DNA of 16,553 nucleotides from Coemansia sp. RSA 1804 (lineage: Eukaryota; Kickxellomycota; Kickxellomycetes; Kickxellales; Kickxellaceae), in contig JANBTH010000479.1 in the NCBI GenBank assembly GCA_027578815.1, positions 1 to 16,553 on the forward strand. Direction: 5' to 3'. The notes beneath the pieces were generated by a model, which ran no database searches, had not been told where the DNA came from, and saw only the letters and a program-made list of their open reading frames with translations. The first letter of the stretch is position 1; each line of letters starts with the position of its first letter. Below, in pieces: positions 1 to 9,243 of this stretch. Position numbers and translations under genes: made by a program.

Positions 1-1782
1 ACATGTACGGATAAAATGAGCCTTTTGCACAAACGTTTATCAAACAGAGTTGCCGAAATCATGCAAACAAAGTATTCGATGCTTGTTGCAAATAACACAA
101 ATAGCACGGTGCCGAATCCCGAGTACATGCTTTGTCCGTCGGTTGTGCTTGATTTTGCAAGCATGTTCCAACTGCTTTTAACAAGCAGTATGGCATGCCC
201 AAAGGTTACACAAATGAGTTGCTTTAGTGCAAAGGACAAAACATACGTGTCTGCAAATGTTGTAGATTTTACAGCAACTTATTCCTACATTCACGTTTGT
301 AGTTAACGTTTTTGCACCTGACAACAGCATATATTGCACAAGTCATGTTGGAAACACATATGCTAATATTTGTGTTTGTCTTATTTCATTGATGTTGATT
401 TATTGTGCGCGTAATGCTAAATGGAACTATATGAAACAATTTTTTTGCAATAAATCAACTGACCAATGTTTTTCTCGCATGGATCAAGCATCTATTAAAC
501 ATTTTAACACAAAATAAGCTAGTAAAGTAGAATAGCATTGGGCAAACATCCAACCATGTATTCACAACAAGGCTATAGGATGTTATACAGTAAGAACAGC
601 TGAGTTGGCTTAGTACTCGTTTTTGTGCAAATAGCATGTTGTCTGAAAGCCACTTGAAATATTACATTTGCTGGGCATTGAAATTTATAGTAAGCACGAT
701 ATGTTAGAATAATTCTTCTAAATAAAACGTGCATGGAAAGCCAATGAATACAGTTGTTATCCACACTTGCTCGTGTTGATTGTGACGTCAATGCTTACAC
801 AAATCCAGTTTGTTTGCCCAATTTAGAAGTGTTTACAGAATAATAATAATTGATCAACAAAGCATACATGGATACGAGTTGGCAAAATGGTTACAATCCA
901 GTAATAAGCCTCTTCATGTTTTATAAGAAATTACATTATTTGAGATGTGTAAGCCCAAGCAAGTCATTCTTGTCTACTTTGAAATGACTCTGTAACCGAT
1001 AACTCTGATAACGACATTCTACTTTTTTTACATTTAAAACTATTAATTGTCTAAAAATCAGTCGTTTGAATATATTTGTTGCGTTAACAATAAAACAATC
1101 TAATTGCCAAATAGCAACTGTTGTATTCAGAAACGCTATAACAATTATATTTATAAACCAAATGCTAACTAAAACAGCATTGCGTTAAATTTCAAATTGC
1201 TGAACTTGATGAATTGAAGAAAACAATAGAAATAAAGTTGGAGTATAGAATAAGCGCTGCAAAGATGTTTGAATAAAACCAAGTCAAATAAAAACTGCCT
1301 TGTTATGGAATTTCTTTTTTAGCTAATAGTCTAGCATATTTGCAGTTTCTTTAAAACCATGTTAATTGATTTCCGTATACTTTTGTTTTAGTATATCAAG
1401 CCTAGCAACATCCATTATATAATATTTAATGTACTTATTTACATTTGTTTTAGCTATCGAATATTTTAAATAAAAACTGTAAACAATGGATTTCTCCACT
1501 TTTGAAATGCAAGCAATAAAATAAATTGACTACTGTTACAACAATGAATGACTACAATAAACATAATGAGGCTTTAACAATCTGTAATGAAACCTCATTT
1601 TCTGTAAAAAAAAATGAATGGTAGCAAGTTCTAGCATACATTTTGTACAAACAAGAGCTAAAATCCGAGAAAAATAAAATAAAAATTTGCAATTGTATCC
1701 AAAAATAGAAACAAACTGTAAGCATGGTCCGCGCCAATTGTTATTTTCTCTCACCACAGCTCACACTTTATAGCTTTGCATG
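1..1782. other. AT-rich region without a recognisable gene
   Basis: The stretch is strongly AT-rich by eye, with many stop codons in all frames and homopolymeric A or T runs, especially between about 800 and 1750. The longest open frame, about 96 codons at 16-306 on the + strand, has no recognisable domain, no coding-like codon bias and no clear splice context, so I do not call it a gene. No tRNA-like B box, tandem array, terminal inverted repeat or transposase-like peptide was seen. It could be intergenic DNA, a decayed element or a long 3' flank of a gene to the left. Confidence 0.6.
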
Positions 1783-2217
1783 CTATCTGCATACGGTATC
1801 CCGGTAGTTAATTGCAGTGCCATTATTGAATTCGTCTACTTCTAATTCAGACTGGAGGCTTGGCCACGGCGAAACAGAGTTTGGCGTTGCGTTTTGAATC
1901 TCCACTGGATATACGCTTTCTGTTAAAAACATCCAGAAATGGCCATTGTTACAGGCTTTTAGACATTCTACGCACGGCTGTGTTATGTGATATCCAACTT
2001 CGTTTCCACTATAATACGGGAATAAACACTCATGCATGGCTCTTTTCTGTTGTGGTTAGTAGAAGGAAATAATGGATCTGGATATGAATAGAATAAGCCA
2101 TCTGTGGCTTGCTTTAATCCTTACCATCCAAGACAGGCCACGTTTCTAATTTTGCATCGACAAGATCTCGTTGTGTAGTCGGTTCCCACCAGTTGAATCT
2201 TTCTAGAGGATAAAATA
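1783..2217 (-). CDS. Candidate spliced minus-strand coding segment, unrecognised
   Basis: Two minus-strand blocks look coding-like. The upstream block (2217 down to 2125) follows a TGCTAAC branch-like motif and an AAG acceptor, ends at a GTAAGG donor, and in one frame reads as a compact aromatic-rich peptide containing FYPLERFNWWEPTTQ. The downstream block follows a perfect TACTAAC at 2061-2055 and several closely spaced AGs. An AG ending at 2040 would keep the frame open through about 85 codons to a TAG at 1783, with a cysteine cluster near CVECLKAC. An earlier block ending at a GTAAGT donor (2308) precedes them, but its best-looking frame does not join in phase. I recognise no family. It may be a real intron-rich small gene, a pseudogene or chance. 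Confidence 0.2.
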
Positions 2218-2470
2218 CTTCAAAAGGTTTGGTTAGCATGGAATTTCAGCATAGTTTTTTGCTATTATGTGTAGATAATGGGCGACATGTTTTGTTTATT
2301 TTACTTACACCATAGGCGGCATATCTGTCGAAAACAGTTCAATTCGGTTGTCTGCAAGAAGAAGCGCCTATGCTGAACAAAAAACATGTTCTCGCTCTGT
2401 TTTAGTTTGACAACTAATTAGTTTAATTTTTTAATTGTGCGCTTGAACCAAAAAAGCAGCGGATGTGAGA

Positions 2471-2563
2471 ATGCGTGATATTTGGCCTTTTGAAGAAGAC
2501 TATCCACCCCAAAAAGACACGGTGAAAGGGAAATGGGCATACGGTGAAACAAAATTAGCATGA
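2471..2563 (+). other. Short + strand open segment, possible exon or relic
   Basis: A 30-codon ATG-to-TGA segment reads as a dense, charged peptide containing PFEEDYPPQKD and then KGKWAYGETKLA. It could be entered from a CAG acceptor at 2457-2459, with a CTAAT branch-like motif about 45 nt upstream, making it a possible terminal exon. The order PF-x-ED, a basic residue, W-x-Y-x-x-x-K faintly resembles the YxxxK stretch of extended short-chain dehydrogenases of the epimerase/decarboxylase type. Neither flank continues that similarity in any frame I tried. It is too short to call a gene. Confidence 0.15.
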
Positions 2564-2667
2564 AAGAGGGCGGGATTCACTACTGGCATAATTGAAAATT
2601 TGTTCCTGCTGCTCCCCACACACAAACTAGAGCATGAGTAATATCTGACCCTTTCATAGAAAATGTC

Positions 2668-2892
2668 TTAGACACGCGTTGCAGCCAATTCAAGCGCATT
2701 GCGTGTCACCAGATAGTCTTTTTTCCACATAGACTTGCAAAAGACTAAAATACAGGCGAACAAAGAGATTCCAATAGCAATAACAAATGACTTACTCTCA
2801 TTCCTCGTGTGCATACGTTGTTGTCGCAGTAACGACAGTACAACTGGCATGCGCTTTTTGTGCGCTGTTGCTGAGGATTGCTTGGCGGGCAT
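2668..2892 (-). CDS. Hypothetical small single-pass membrane protein
   Basis: An uninterrupted 74-codon frame starts at an ATG in a CACCATC-ATG context. It has a basic N-terminal half (about residues 1-35, rich in K, R, Q and H), then one clean hydrophobic segment of about 17 residues (FVIAIGISLFACILVFC, about 37-53), then a basic flank SMWKKDY and a short tail. This resembles small tail-anchored ER or mitochondrial membrane proteins, but I cannot name a family. A GTAAGT donor-like motif sits just before the hydrophobic segment and a TTTTAG just after it. Splicing them would remove 51 nt in frame and delete the membrane segment, so the transmembrane-coding stretch could instead be an intron. 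The surrounding DNA is AT-rich, which lowers the odds of chance openness. Confidence 0.3.
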   Translation of the reverse strand: MPAKQSSATAHKKRMPVVLSLLRQQRMHTRNESKSFVIAIGISLFACILVFCKSMWKKDYLVTRNALELAATRV

Positions 2893-4122
2893 GATGGTGG
2901 CATAGTAGCTGTGCTGTAATCCAAACGCTTGAGCTATAGATCCCTATCAAAGCTCACAAAGCCCTTTGTTTTCTCAGCTGTCTAACAAACGTAATAATGC
3001 AAATAAGCGTAGGTTAGTAATGTAGTCTATGCATGTCAATGTGAACGACTACCCAGATTGTGTATCCGTTACGGCATCCAATTCAACATATAAACTTAAA
3101 ATTACGCCTGTACATACGCTGTCGATCAAAGCCTGCGATTCTTTCAGATGCTATCCGCCAGTATATCAAATAAAAAGGACAGTTGATAAATAGGTAGATG
3201 ACAAACACAATACTAATTTGCTATCAAAATTCCTGAAAAAGAATAAAGCCTCATAATGGGAGTGTTTATTGACACAACAGCCGCGTTTTTATAGATTGTA
3301 TTGAAAATATGGATGACATTGATCGTGGAGAAAATTAGGAACAAGAAAAACGCGGGTAATGTCAAAGACACAAAGTGAACAGGTGGGAATTAAAGTGTGC
3401 TTATTGCATTGGTTTCGGATTCGATTACCGACCATAGAGAGCAATGGCTAACAGGGGAAGGAATTCATGTTGGATGGCATTCTAGATTTTACGCATTGGC
3501 AACATGCCTTATGCTTTGAACTCTGTTTTAGACACCTCTAAAGCTGTTTTATGTAAGCTTCCCAAGGTATGCGATATCCTCTCTAAAAAGTCCTAGACGG
3601 AAAGCGCATAAGAATAGCGGACTTGCCTGCAAAAGGGCGTTGTTGCCCTTTGCAACATTGAGGCCGCCGTAAAATTTACATGTGCCTCCAAGAAGAACCT
3701 TTGATAATTAAATAAAGTAATTCTGACCAGGCGATGAGGCTTTGCACGCTTTTGTTTTCGCTGTCCAATAAACGCTCTCCAGCGGATGGCACGCAATTTA
3801 CCACTGTTTTTGATGGCATTTTTGAGATTCATCCTTTTTCGATTTGAACAAGCAAAAAAAGGTGGTCTTTTTTCAACGTACTTGTCACTTTTGCCTGCCC
3901 GCTTGCTTGCGTTGCTTCTTTCTTGCCTACACGACAACGCATTCTTCATATATCCTTTCTTCAATCTGGCGGCATAAGCCCTTCTTGGTTTTGTTTATTT
4001 ATTTTGTTCCTACCTAGGCAAAGTGCACGACTGTGAATTGGCGGTTGGTCAGTTAGTTCATCTCTGACCGCATCACTCTTTCTTTTTCTGTGGACAAGAC
4101 ACACGACTGCATCTAGCCCAAA
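2893..4122. other. Intergenic region upstream of SEC63
   Basis: I see no convincing gene. A 54-codon ATG frame at about 3029-3193 (+) has no recognisable domain. From about 3600 the base composition shifts toward GC, marking the approach to the gene-dense part. The last 250 bases before the SEC63 start are rich in C/T runs (about 3890-3960 and 4075-4100), typical of fungal promoter and transcription-start regions. No TATA box is clearly placed. Confidence 0.5.
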
Positions 4123-6166
4123 ATGGGTGCCAAGTACACCTACGACGAGTCGGGCGTCACCTTCTTTTATTATGCGTTGACTGTCCTCAGTCTTGTAGTT
4201 GCACCAGCAACAATCTATCTGTTGGTAGGAAAACGTATGTGAATGTCTGTGAATCAAAAGTTCTCTCGCGTAAAAGTCTCACCTCTAGTATCTAAATGCC
4301 AACAAGAGATATGCTAACTAGCGCTGTTGAAGAATTTCTATTAATGATGTACTGGAATGATATTATGTAGGCAGCACCGACACTTTGCAAAAGCCAAAAA
4401 CGCCCAAGGTCCGTTTCCGCAACACAAGGTCAAAGTCCTCTCCATTAAAGGTCAAGACAGCGTTGCTTCTGGGTGGCTGGGCATTGATCTTTCTGCTTTC
4501 GTACAAGGTGAAGACCACCGAGATTAAGGAGGCGGAAAGATGGGATCCGTACGAGATCTTGGGCATTGATAATGGCGAGAGCGAAGATGTTATCAAAAGG
4601 GCATACCGCAAGCTTTCTCTAAAGTGGCACCCCGACAAGGTCGAGGAGGACATGAAAGAAAAGGCTGGTGAGGTGATGGCAGAAATTGGCCGGGCTTACA
4701 AAACCCTGACCAACGCAGAGGCTCGCGATAACTACGAAAAGTATGGCAACCCAGATGGCATGCAGACACAGTCGATGGGGATTGCTCTTCCCAAGCTCCT
4801 TGTTGAAGCACACACCTCGCCTTTTGTGCTTGCGCTCTATGGGCTTATTTTCGGATTTGTCATGCCATTCTATGTTGGCAGATGGTGGTACAACTCTACC
4901 CGCTACCAAAAGGACCACATTCTCAACACCACAATGGCCACGTTCTTCAAGAACATTCGCGAGCACATTAGTCAGCGTAATCTGATTGAACTTCTCACTG
5001 CTGCCAGCGAATTTGCCGAGGGTGATCTAAAGTACGATGCTTCCGAAGAGGCAGCGCTGAACGCACTTGTTGAAAAGATCCAGAACGTTAGTCGTCCCCA
5101 TGCCCTTGAGAATTTTGCGCAGTCAAAGAAGTTTACCAGCAAAGACGCGTGGAAAGCAAATGTTTTGCTTCACTCTCACTTTTTCCGTGTGGACATTAGC
5201 GATTCCAGACTCGCTGACCAACAGCAGCAGGTGGTGATGACCGCGCTGACGCTGGTTCATCGGGGCCTTCTGCAGGTGACAACTGCGCATAACTGGTACA
5301 ACTGCTCTGCCTTGTTGATGAGCATTTCGCAGATGCTCGTGCAGGGTGTCTATCTGTACGACGCGCCTATTATTCAGCTTCCAGGGATTACATGGAAGAC
5401 CCAGCACACGCTCTACAAGGAGAATAATCTTTACAGCGTAAACCAGCTCATGCGCATGCCATCCCCAGAACAGCGCGAGGCACTCAGCCTTCTTAACGAC
5501 AAGCAGTTTAGCGAGGCTATTCAGGTAGCCAAGACGATCCCCCGCGTTGAGATTGCTCGTGCTATGCTTACCGTTGTTGGCGACAAGGCCATCACTCCAT
5601 CGTCGATTGTAACGCTGATAGTCAAGCTCAGGATTGCGAACTCGAAGAGCAAGATAGTGCCACGCAAGAAGGGCGCGTCTGTTATCGATATCGAGTCCAT
5701 CGACTCTGACGATACTGTGGCTATCGAGAGCTATGTTGCCAACTACAAAAAAGAGGCTGTCAAGCAAGCTCCATCAGAAGCATACTGCCCCTACTTTGCC
5801 GGCCGCAAAGATTCGCAATGGTGGCTCTGTTTTGCGAGCTACCAGAGTGGCAAGCTGGTCGTGCCTCCGGTGCGCGTGAATGATCTGGAGAGCGAGAGAG
5901 TCATTTTGCTTCAATTCCAAGCGCCTCCGCAAAAGGAGACGTACCGTTTCCATGTTAGCGTAAAGTCTGACTCCTACATTGGAGGCGACGTTCTGCAGGA
6001 AATACAGATGACTGTTGTGGACCGTTCTACGCTTCCGCCGGAGCCGCCTGTTGTCGATGACATATCTGAACCTGAAGAGGACTCGATCGCGGCGCAGATG
6101 GCACAGCTTCGCGGCCAGCAATCAGGTGCCCGTCGTGGCGCCGATGACAGCTCAGACGAAGAGTAG
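4123..6166 (+). CDS. SEC63: Sec63, ER protein-translocation J-protein (two exons)
   Basis: Sec63 is the membrane J-protein that recruits the lumenal Hsp70 (Kar2/BiP) to the Sec61 channel for post-translational import into the ER. Exons 4123-4234 and 4371-6166 join in phase (C|GC gives Arg) to encode 635 residues, close to the fungal norm. Exon 1 gives the typical short lumenal N-terminus (KYTYDESGVTFFYY) and transmembrane helix 1. Exon 2 gives helix 2 (about 68-82), a lumenal J domain (about 95-157) with the catalytic HPD at 124-126, helix 3 (about 189-210) followed by GRWWY, the cytosolic Sec63/Brl domain (about 225-600), and an acidic tail ending SSDEE that in yeast binds Sec62. The start is the first ATG (AAAATGG context) and is fixed by similarity of exon 1 to other Sec63 N-termini. 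Nothing looks broken. Confidence 0.97.
4235..4370 (+). other. SEC63 intron (136 nt)
   Basis: The donor is GTATGT and the acceptor TATGTAG. A TGCTAAC branch-like motif lies at about 4312-4318, some 50 nt before the acceptor. Splicing restores the Sec63 frame across the end of transmembrane helix 1. Using the next AG, 4 nt downstream, would shift the frame, so the first AG is the functional choice. Confidence 0.9.
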
Positions 6167-6524
6167 TCAATGCATACTATTTTTTTCTCTTTTCTTTTCC
6201 TTGAGACTACCATTTTATTACTTTTTTTCTGACAAACTCAAAGCAAGGTTATCGGCCTAATTGTAATCTGGATTTCATGGCTATCGATCTGTAGAATCAG
6301 GATTGTCAGGATCTTTTAATCCACTGTTTGCTTGGAGGTTTGTTGTTTTTATAATGCAAAGCGCAGTGAGCTGGAAAAAGTTCAGAACTGTTTTGGTTTT
6401 TCTAATTCATTGCCTTTTCTATCGGTTTAATTTATTGACAATATTTATATAACTTGACGAAACAGCAAAGTAAGGTGGACGGTCTTCCATATATTTCAAG
6501 CAAGCGACGTTAGTATTGACGAAA
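6167..6524. other. SEC63-MCMBP intergenic region
   Basis: The 358-nt spacer starts with T-rich runs just after the SEC63 stop (6180-6235), a likely 3' UTR and cleavage region, though no canonical AATAAA is present. The right half holds the presumed MCMBP promoter. No coding frame or RNA gene is visible. Confidence 0.6.
6446..6452 (+). promoter_or_regulatory. Possible TATA box for the MCMBP gene
   Basis: A TATATAA heptamer lies 72 nt before the MCMBP start codon in an AT-rich stretch. Its position fits a TATA element with a short 5' leader, but such motifs are common in AT-rich DNA and no transcription start is known. Confidence 0.25.
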
Positions 6525-8446
6525 ATGGCGGACAAACATGGCTCTGCAACAACAGCCACCTTGGAAACCCTCCATGAGCACATCAATTCTCCACTAGCAG
6601 TCATTAGCAGGCTTTTTGGTAAGTAATACTATTTGCTTGAGTTAACCATGGTGGATAGAAAATACATATAAAAGGATATAATCCATAGCATACGGAGCTT
6701 TACTACGAATGCTAATGATATGGAAGCCTGGTTGTAGAAAAGTACAAAGCGGATGGTGGCGAGGACATTTGCTACGATGACGGGTTTAGCAATACGGTGA
6801 AAACCCAGTTTGAGGGCGTATTTAGCAGCCAGGATGCTATTGAACGCATTCCTGTGTACGATCGCCATGCACAGGCTGGGAATATCAAGAGCGGAACGCT
6901 CGTTCGGTTCCGATGCATGGTTCAGGACCCGAGCTATGGAGAGGAATTGCATCTGTCTGTAGCACACGTGGTGAATAGTCAGACAGGAGAAGTGAAGCAA
7001 AAGTTTTCGCAGTTCACTGATGCAGACCATGTCTTGGACGAGGGCTGGGAGGTCAACTACAATGCCCCAGGCAATGTTTTTACAGAGAAGGAGGTTGCTT
7101 GCTGCGTTTCAGTCCCAGGACAAACTGAGTGGGCAGGACCTGAAACGCCTGATGGTTTGCTGGAAGACTCGCTAAAGGCAATGTCGATCTCTGGCGATGC
7201 TCCTAGAGATAGCCATGACGAAAAGTGGTCTGAGCTGTCATTGCGCAAGTATCCGCTTCGTGGGGGAAAGCACGCCACTGCATTAGTCAAGTTTTATTCA
7301 CCAAGCACGGCACCAAAGGTCCTGAGCGTAATTGACGTTGTGGGAGTCTACGAGCTTGGACTAAACATGAAGAGCCCAGGCGAGGGAGCGGAGGACGCGG
7401 ACGCACAATCTGTTTGGCCCTGCATCCATTCAATCTATCACTCAAGTGTTGAGCGTGACCAGCTTGTCCCTGGACTATCCATTCCGACAGCGTCTGATTA
7501 TACAGACCGTCGTAGAATGTGCGTGGCACACCTTTGCTCGGTTCTTGGCGGCGATGAGCTGGCAGCCCAGTATCTGTTGCTACATCTGCTTTCAAAAACC
7601 GTCTCGGTGCAGGATGCAAAGGTCGGCAACTTTTCGCTTAACCTTATTGGATTCCCCACACCCGAAAAGGAGCTGAGCCATGCAAAGACTTTCTCGCTGA
7701 ACAACGCAGCAACCAAGTGGGTGAGCGATGCATTAGCACAGCTTGTGCCTTGGAACGTCGAGATTCCATTTGATCTGGAACTGCTTAATACCACGCCATT
7801 CGTGCCAGATGCTGCGTCTGGCGATCTCAAAGCGGGAGTACTGCAGCTTGCAGCGGATACGCAGATAGTTTGTGACGAGACATGCTTGCGCGAGGGAACG
7901 CTTGGAGAGAAGGGCGTGCGTAATCTTCAGGCACTGCAAACTGTCATTCTTGAGCAAACAGTCGCCTATGCGTACCCGTACCAGTCGATCGATATGGGGT
8001 GCAATCTGCGTGTGCTTGTGTTGTCTACGGGAAAGTCCATTCTGCAGAACGACTGCGACCTACATCTGTCTGCGCCGGCAGTACGAATCTTTGCTGATAT
8101 ACAGAAGGGTGATGCAGCGGCCCTGAATCCTCTGGATCCGATGCATACCGAGCAGCTGCGCCACTACCTGGAGTGTGCACGAAACCTAGAATTCAATATT
8201 CCCGAAAAGGTGTCAGACTTCATATCTAGCGAGTATGCAGAGCTGAGACGGAAGGCCCACGAGGGTGGCAGCAAGCTGATGTCCCAGACAGAGCTGGCGC
8301 TTGCTGTGACAGTTGCGCGCCTTGTCAGCATCAGCAAGGGCGAGGAGCGCCTTTCCATAGATTCATGGAAGGAGGCGTGTAGCTTGGAGGAACGCCGTGC
8401 GGAGCGTAACCAAGCGAATAAAGTTGCCACCAAGAGTAGTCGCTAG
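6525..8446 (+). CDS. mcb1: MCM-binding protein (MCMBP / Mcb1), two exons
   Basis: MCMBP binds MCM2-7 subunits in the nucleus. It is implicated in stabilising newly made MCM subcomplexes and in releasing MCM from chromatin late in S phase. S. pombe calls it Mcb1; budding yeast lacks it. Exons 6525-6618 and 6738-8446 join in phase (G|AA gives Glu) to encode 600 residues, near the human length of about 640. Family landmarks in order: N-terminal SPLAVISRLF (compare HPLGIVQGFF in human), LVRFRCMVQDP (about 86-96), the KYPLRGGKHATALVKFY and DVVGVYELG block, LGGDELAAQYLLLHLLSKT (about 301-319), DETCLREGTLGEKGVRN, and a C-terminal ARLVSISKGEERLSIDSWK followed by a basic tail. The region between the N-terminal and central blocks is shorter and less acidic than in animals. 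The start has an AAAATGG context, with no competing upstream in-frame ATG needed to complete the family N-terminus. Confidence 0.94.
6619..6737 (+). other. MCMBP intron (119 nt)
   Basis: The donor is a consensus GTAAGT and the acceptor TTGTAG, with a TGCTAAT branch-like motif about 25 nt before the acceptor. Splicing joins the N-terminal SRLF segment to EKYKADGG and keeps the frame. The intron also separates the first 31 codons from the main body, so an intronless reading would miss the true start. Confidence 0.9.
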
Positions 8447-8531
8447 TGCATGCTGTGATATTCACAGGAATGAGTGCCGTGTTATGCAAAAATGTGTGCG
8501 TTCAAGATAGTTTTATATTTGCGTTTGCTGA

Positions 8532-8537
8532 AATAAA
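8532..8537 (+). terminator. Polyadenylation signal of the MCMBP gene
   Basis: A canonical AATAAA hexamer lies 86 nt after the MCMBP stop codon, a typical distance for a fungal poly(A) signal. No cDNA evidence is available. Confidence 0.5.
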
Positions 8538-8570
8538 CCTTTTCGCGCAGACCGAGTGCAGTTGTAGTCA

Positions 8571-8654
8571 TTAGCCGGCAAAGACGAAGTAGAAGCAGAC
8601 ATTGCTCAAGAGCTCGGAGGAGATGGTCCAAATCGAGATCCGGGCCGGAAACAT
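8571..8654 (-). CDS. Possible minus-strand C-terminal exon or micro-ORF
   Basis: The last 27 codons of a minus-strand frame ending in TAA at 8571 use mostly C-ending codons (ATC, TCC, CTC, TGC, TTC, TAC, GTC, GGC), like the flanking real genes. They encode a hydrophobic, membrane-like tail beginning MFPARISIWTISSEL and ending CFYFVFAG. A CTAAC branch-like motif lies about 45 nt upstream on that strand, but no clear acceptor follows at the right spacing, and I find no convincing upstream exon. I recognise no family. Confidence 0.15.
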   Translation of the reverse strand: MFPARISIWTISSELLSNVCFYFVFAG

Positions 8655-9150
8655 AGAATCAGCAGCAAAAGCAGTCAGACGGGCAGGCAGGCATGTTAGC
8701 CCGACGGAGAAAAGAGCAAATCGGGAATGGGTTTCAGACAAGGGTTGATCAAATGGCATGAAAAAGTAACGCACATACAATTCACAATAATCAGACCTTG
8801 TTTTTTTTTGCTGTGTCGCTAATTCCGTCCAATCGCATGGCTCCAGCCAAAAGTTCTTATCTTTTGCGTTTTCAGGTTCCATTTTCCAGTTCCACTTTTC
8901 CCAAGCGCTAAAGCCAGACGGGGGCGATTTAGCGCAACATGCACAGGGTCTTGAGAGGAGAGCGGGAGCCATTCACAAGCTCGCGCAGAGAAGAGCGCGG
9001 GAACCGCAGACACGGACAGCAAATGCAGAAGACCAGAGAACAGCTAGCAGGTGGGTTTTGCTCTGTGCAACTTGAGAGCGAGAGAGGGAGAAACCCAGGA
9101 ATTCCGCGCATGGCCTCAGATAAGAAGGCTTTACAGCTAGAAGCGTTTTT

Positions 9151-9177
9151 CCTTCCTTCCTTCCTTCCTTCCTTCCT
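9151..9177 (+). repeat. CCTT tetranucleotide microsatellite
   Basis: About six and a half uninterrupted CCTT units sit inside a longer pyrimidine tract that ends about 50 nt before the MDH1 start codon. Such C/T tracts are common at fungal transcription starts. The repeat number is likely to vary between strains. Confidence 0.9.
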
Positions 9178-9243
9178 CTTCTTTTCTCTCTGTTCTGTAT
9201 CTAATTTGACACACTTTTCAAATACACCACACCAAAGATAACA

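Larger units (their letters stand above)
8447..9243. other. MCMBP-MDH1 intergenic region with purine- then pyrimidine-rich blocks
   Basis: The first 130 bases are probably MCMBP 3' flank. From about 8870 to 9115 the + strand is GC-rich and purine-biased (many GAGAG and AGAAG runs), then switches abruptly to a pyrimidine tract (about 9147-9190) that includes a CCTT microsatellite. This purine-to-pyrimidine switch just before the start codon looks like the MDH1 promoter and transcription-start region. A 100-codon + frame (8939-9241) ends 2 nt before the MDH1 ATG. Its sequence is low-complexity and looks non-coding. Confidence 0.5.

Noticed and set aside
16..306. Plus-strand 96-codon frame at the left edge
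   Set aside because: It has no domain, no codon bias like the real genes, and random-looking composition in AT-rich DNA.
3029..3193. Plus-strand 54-codon ATG frame
   Set aside because: It is short enough to be chance in this composition, with no splice partners and no recognisable motif.
3410..3445. tRNA-like B-box motif (GGATTCGATTACC)
   Set aside because: The putative T-arm does not pair over five base pairs around a seven-base loop, and no A box or acceptor stem is found upstream.
3786..3977. Plus-strand 63-codon hydrophobic frame upstream of SEC63
   Set aside because: Its hydrophobicity follows from the T/C-rich promoter sequence (Phe, Leu and Ser codons). No start context or homology supports it.
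5123..5767. Minus-strand open frame (214 codons) inside SEC63
   Set aside because: It is antisense to conserved Sec63-domain coding sequence and its translation has no family features.
8939..9241. Plus-strand 100-codon frame ending just before MDH1
   Set aside because: The translation is low-complexity (Arg/Glu-rich, then PSFLPSFL from the CCTT repeat) with no domain. At most it is an upstream ORF, so it is noted only as part of the promoter.
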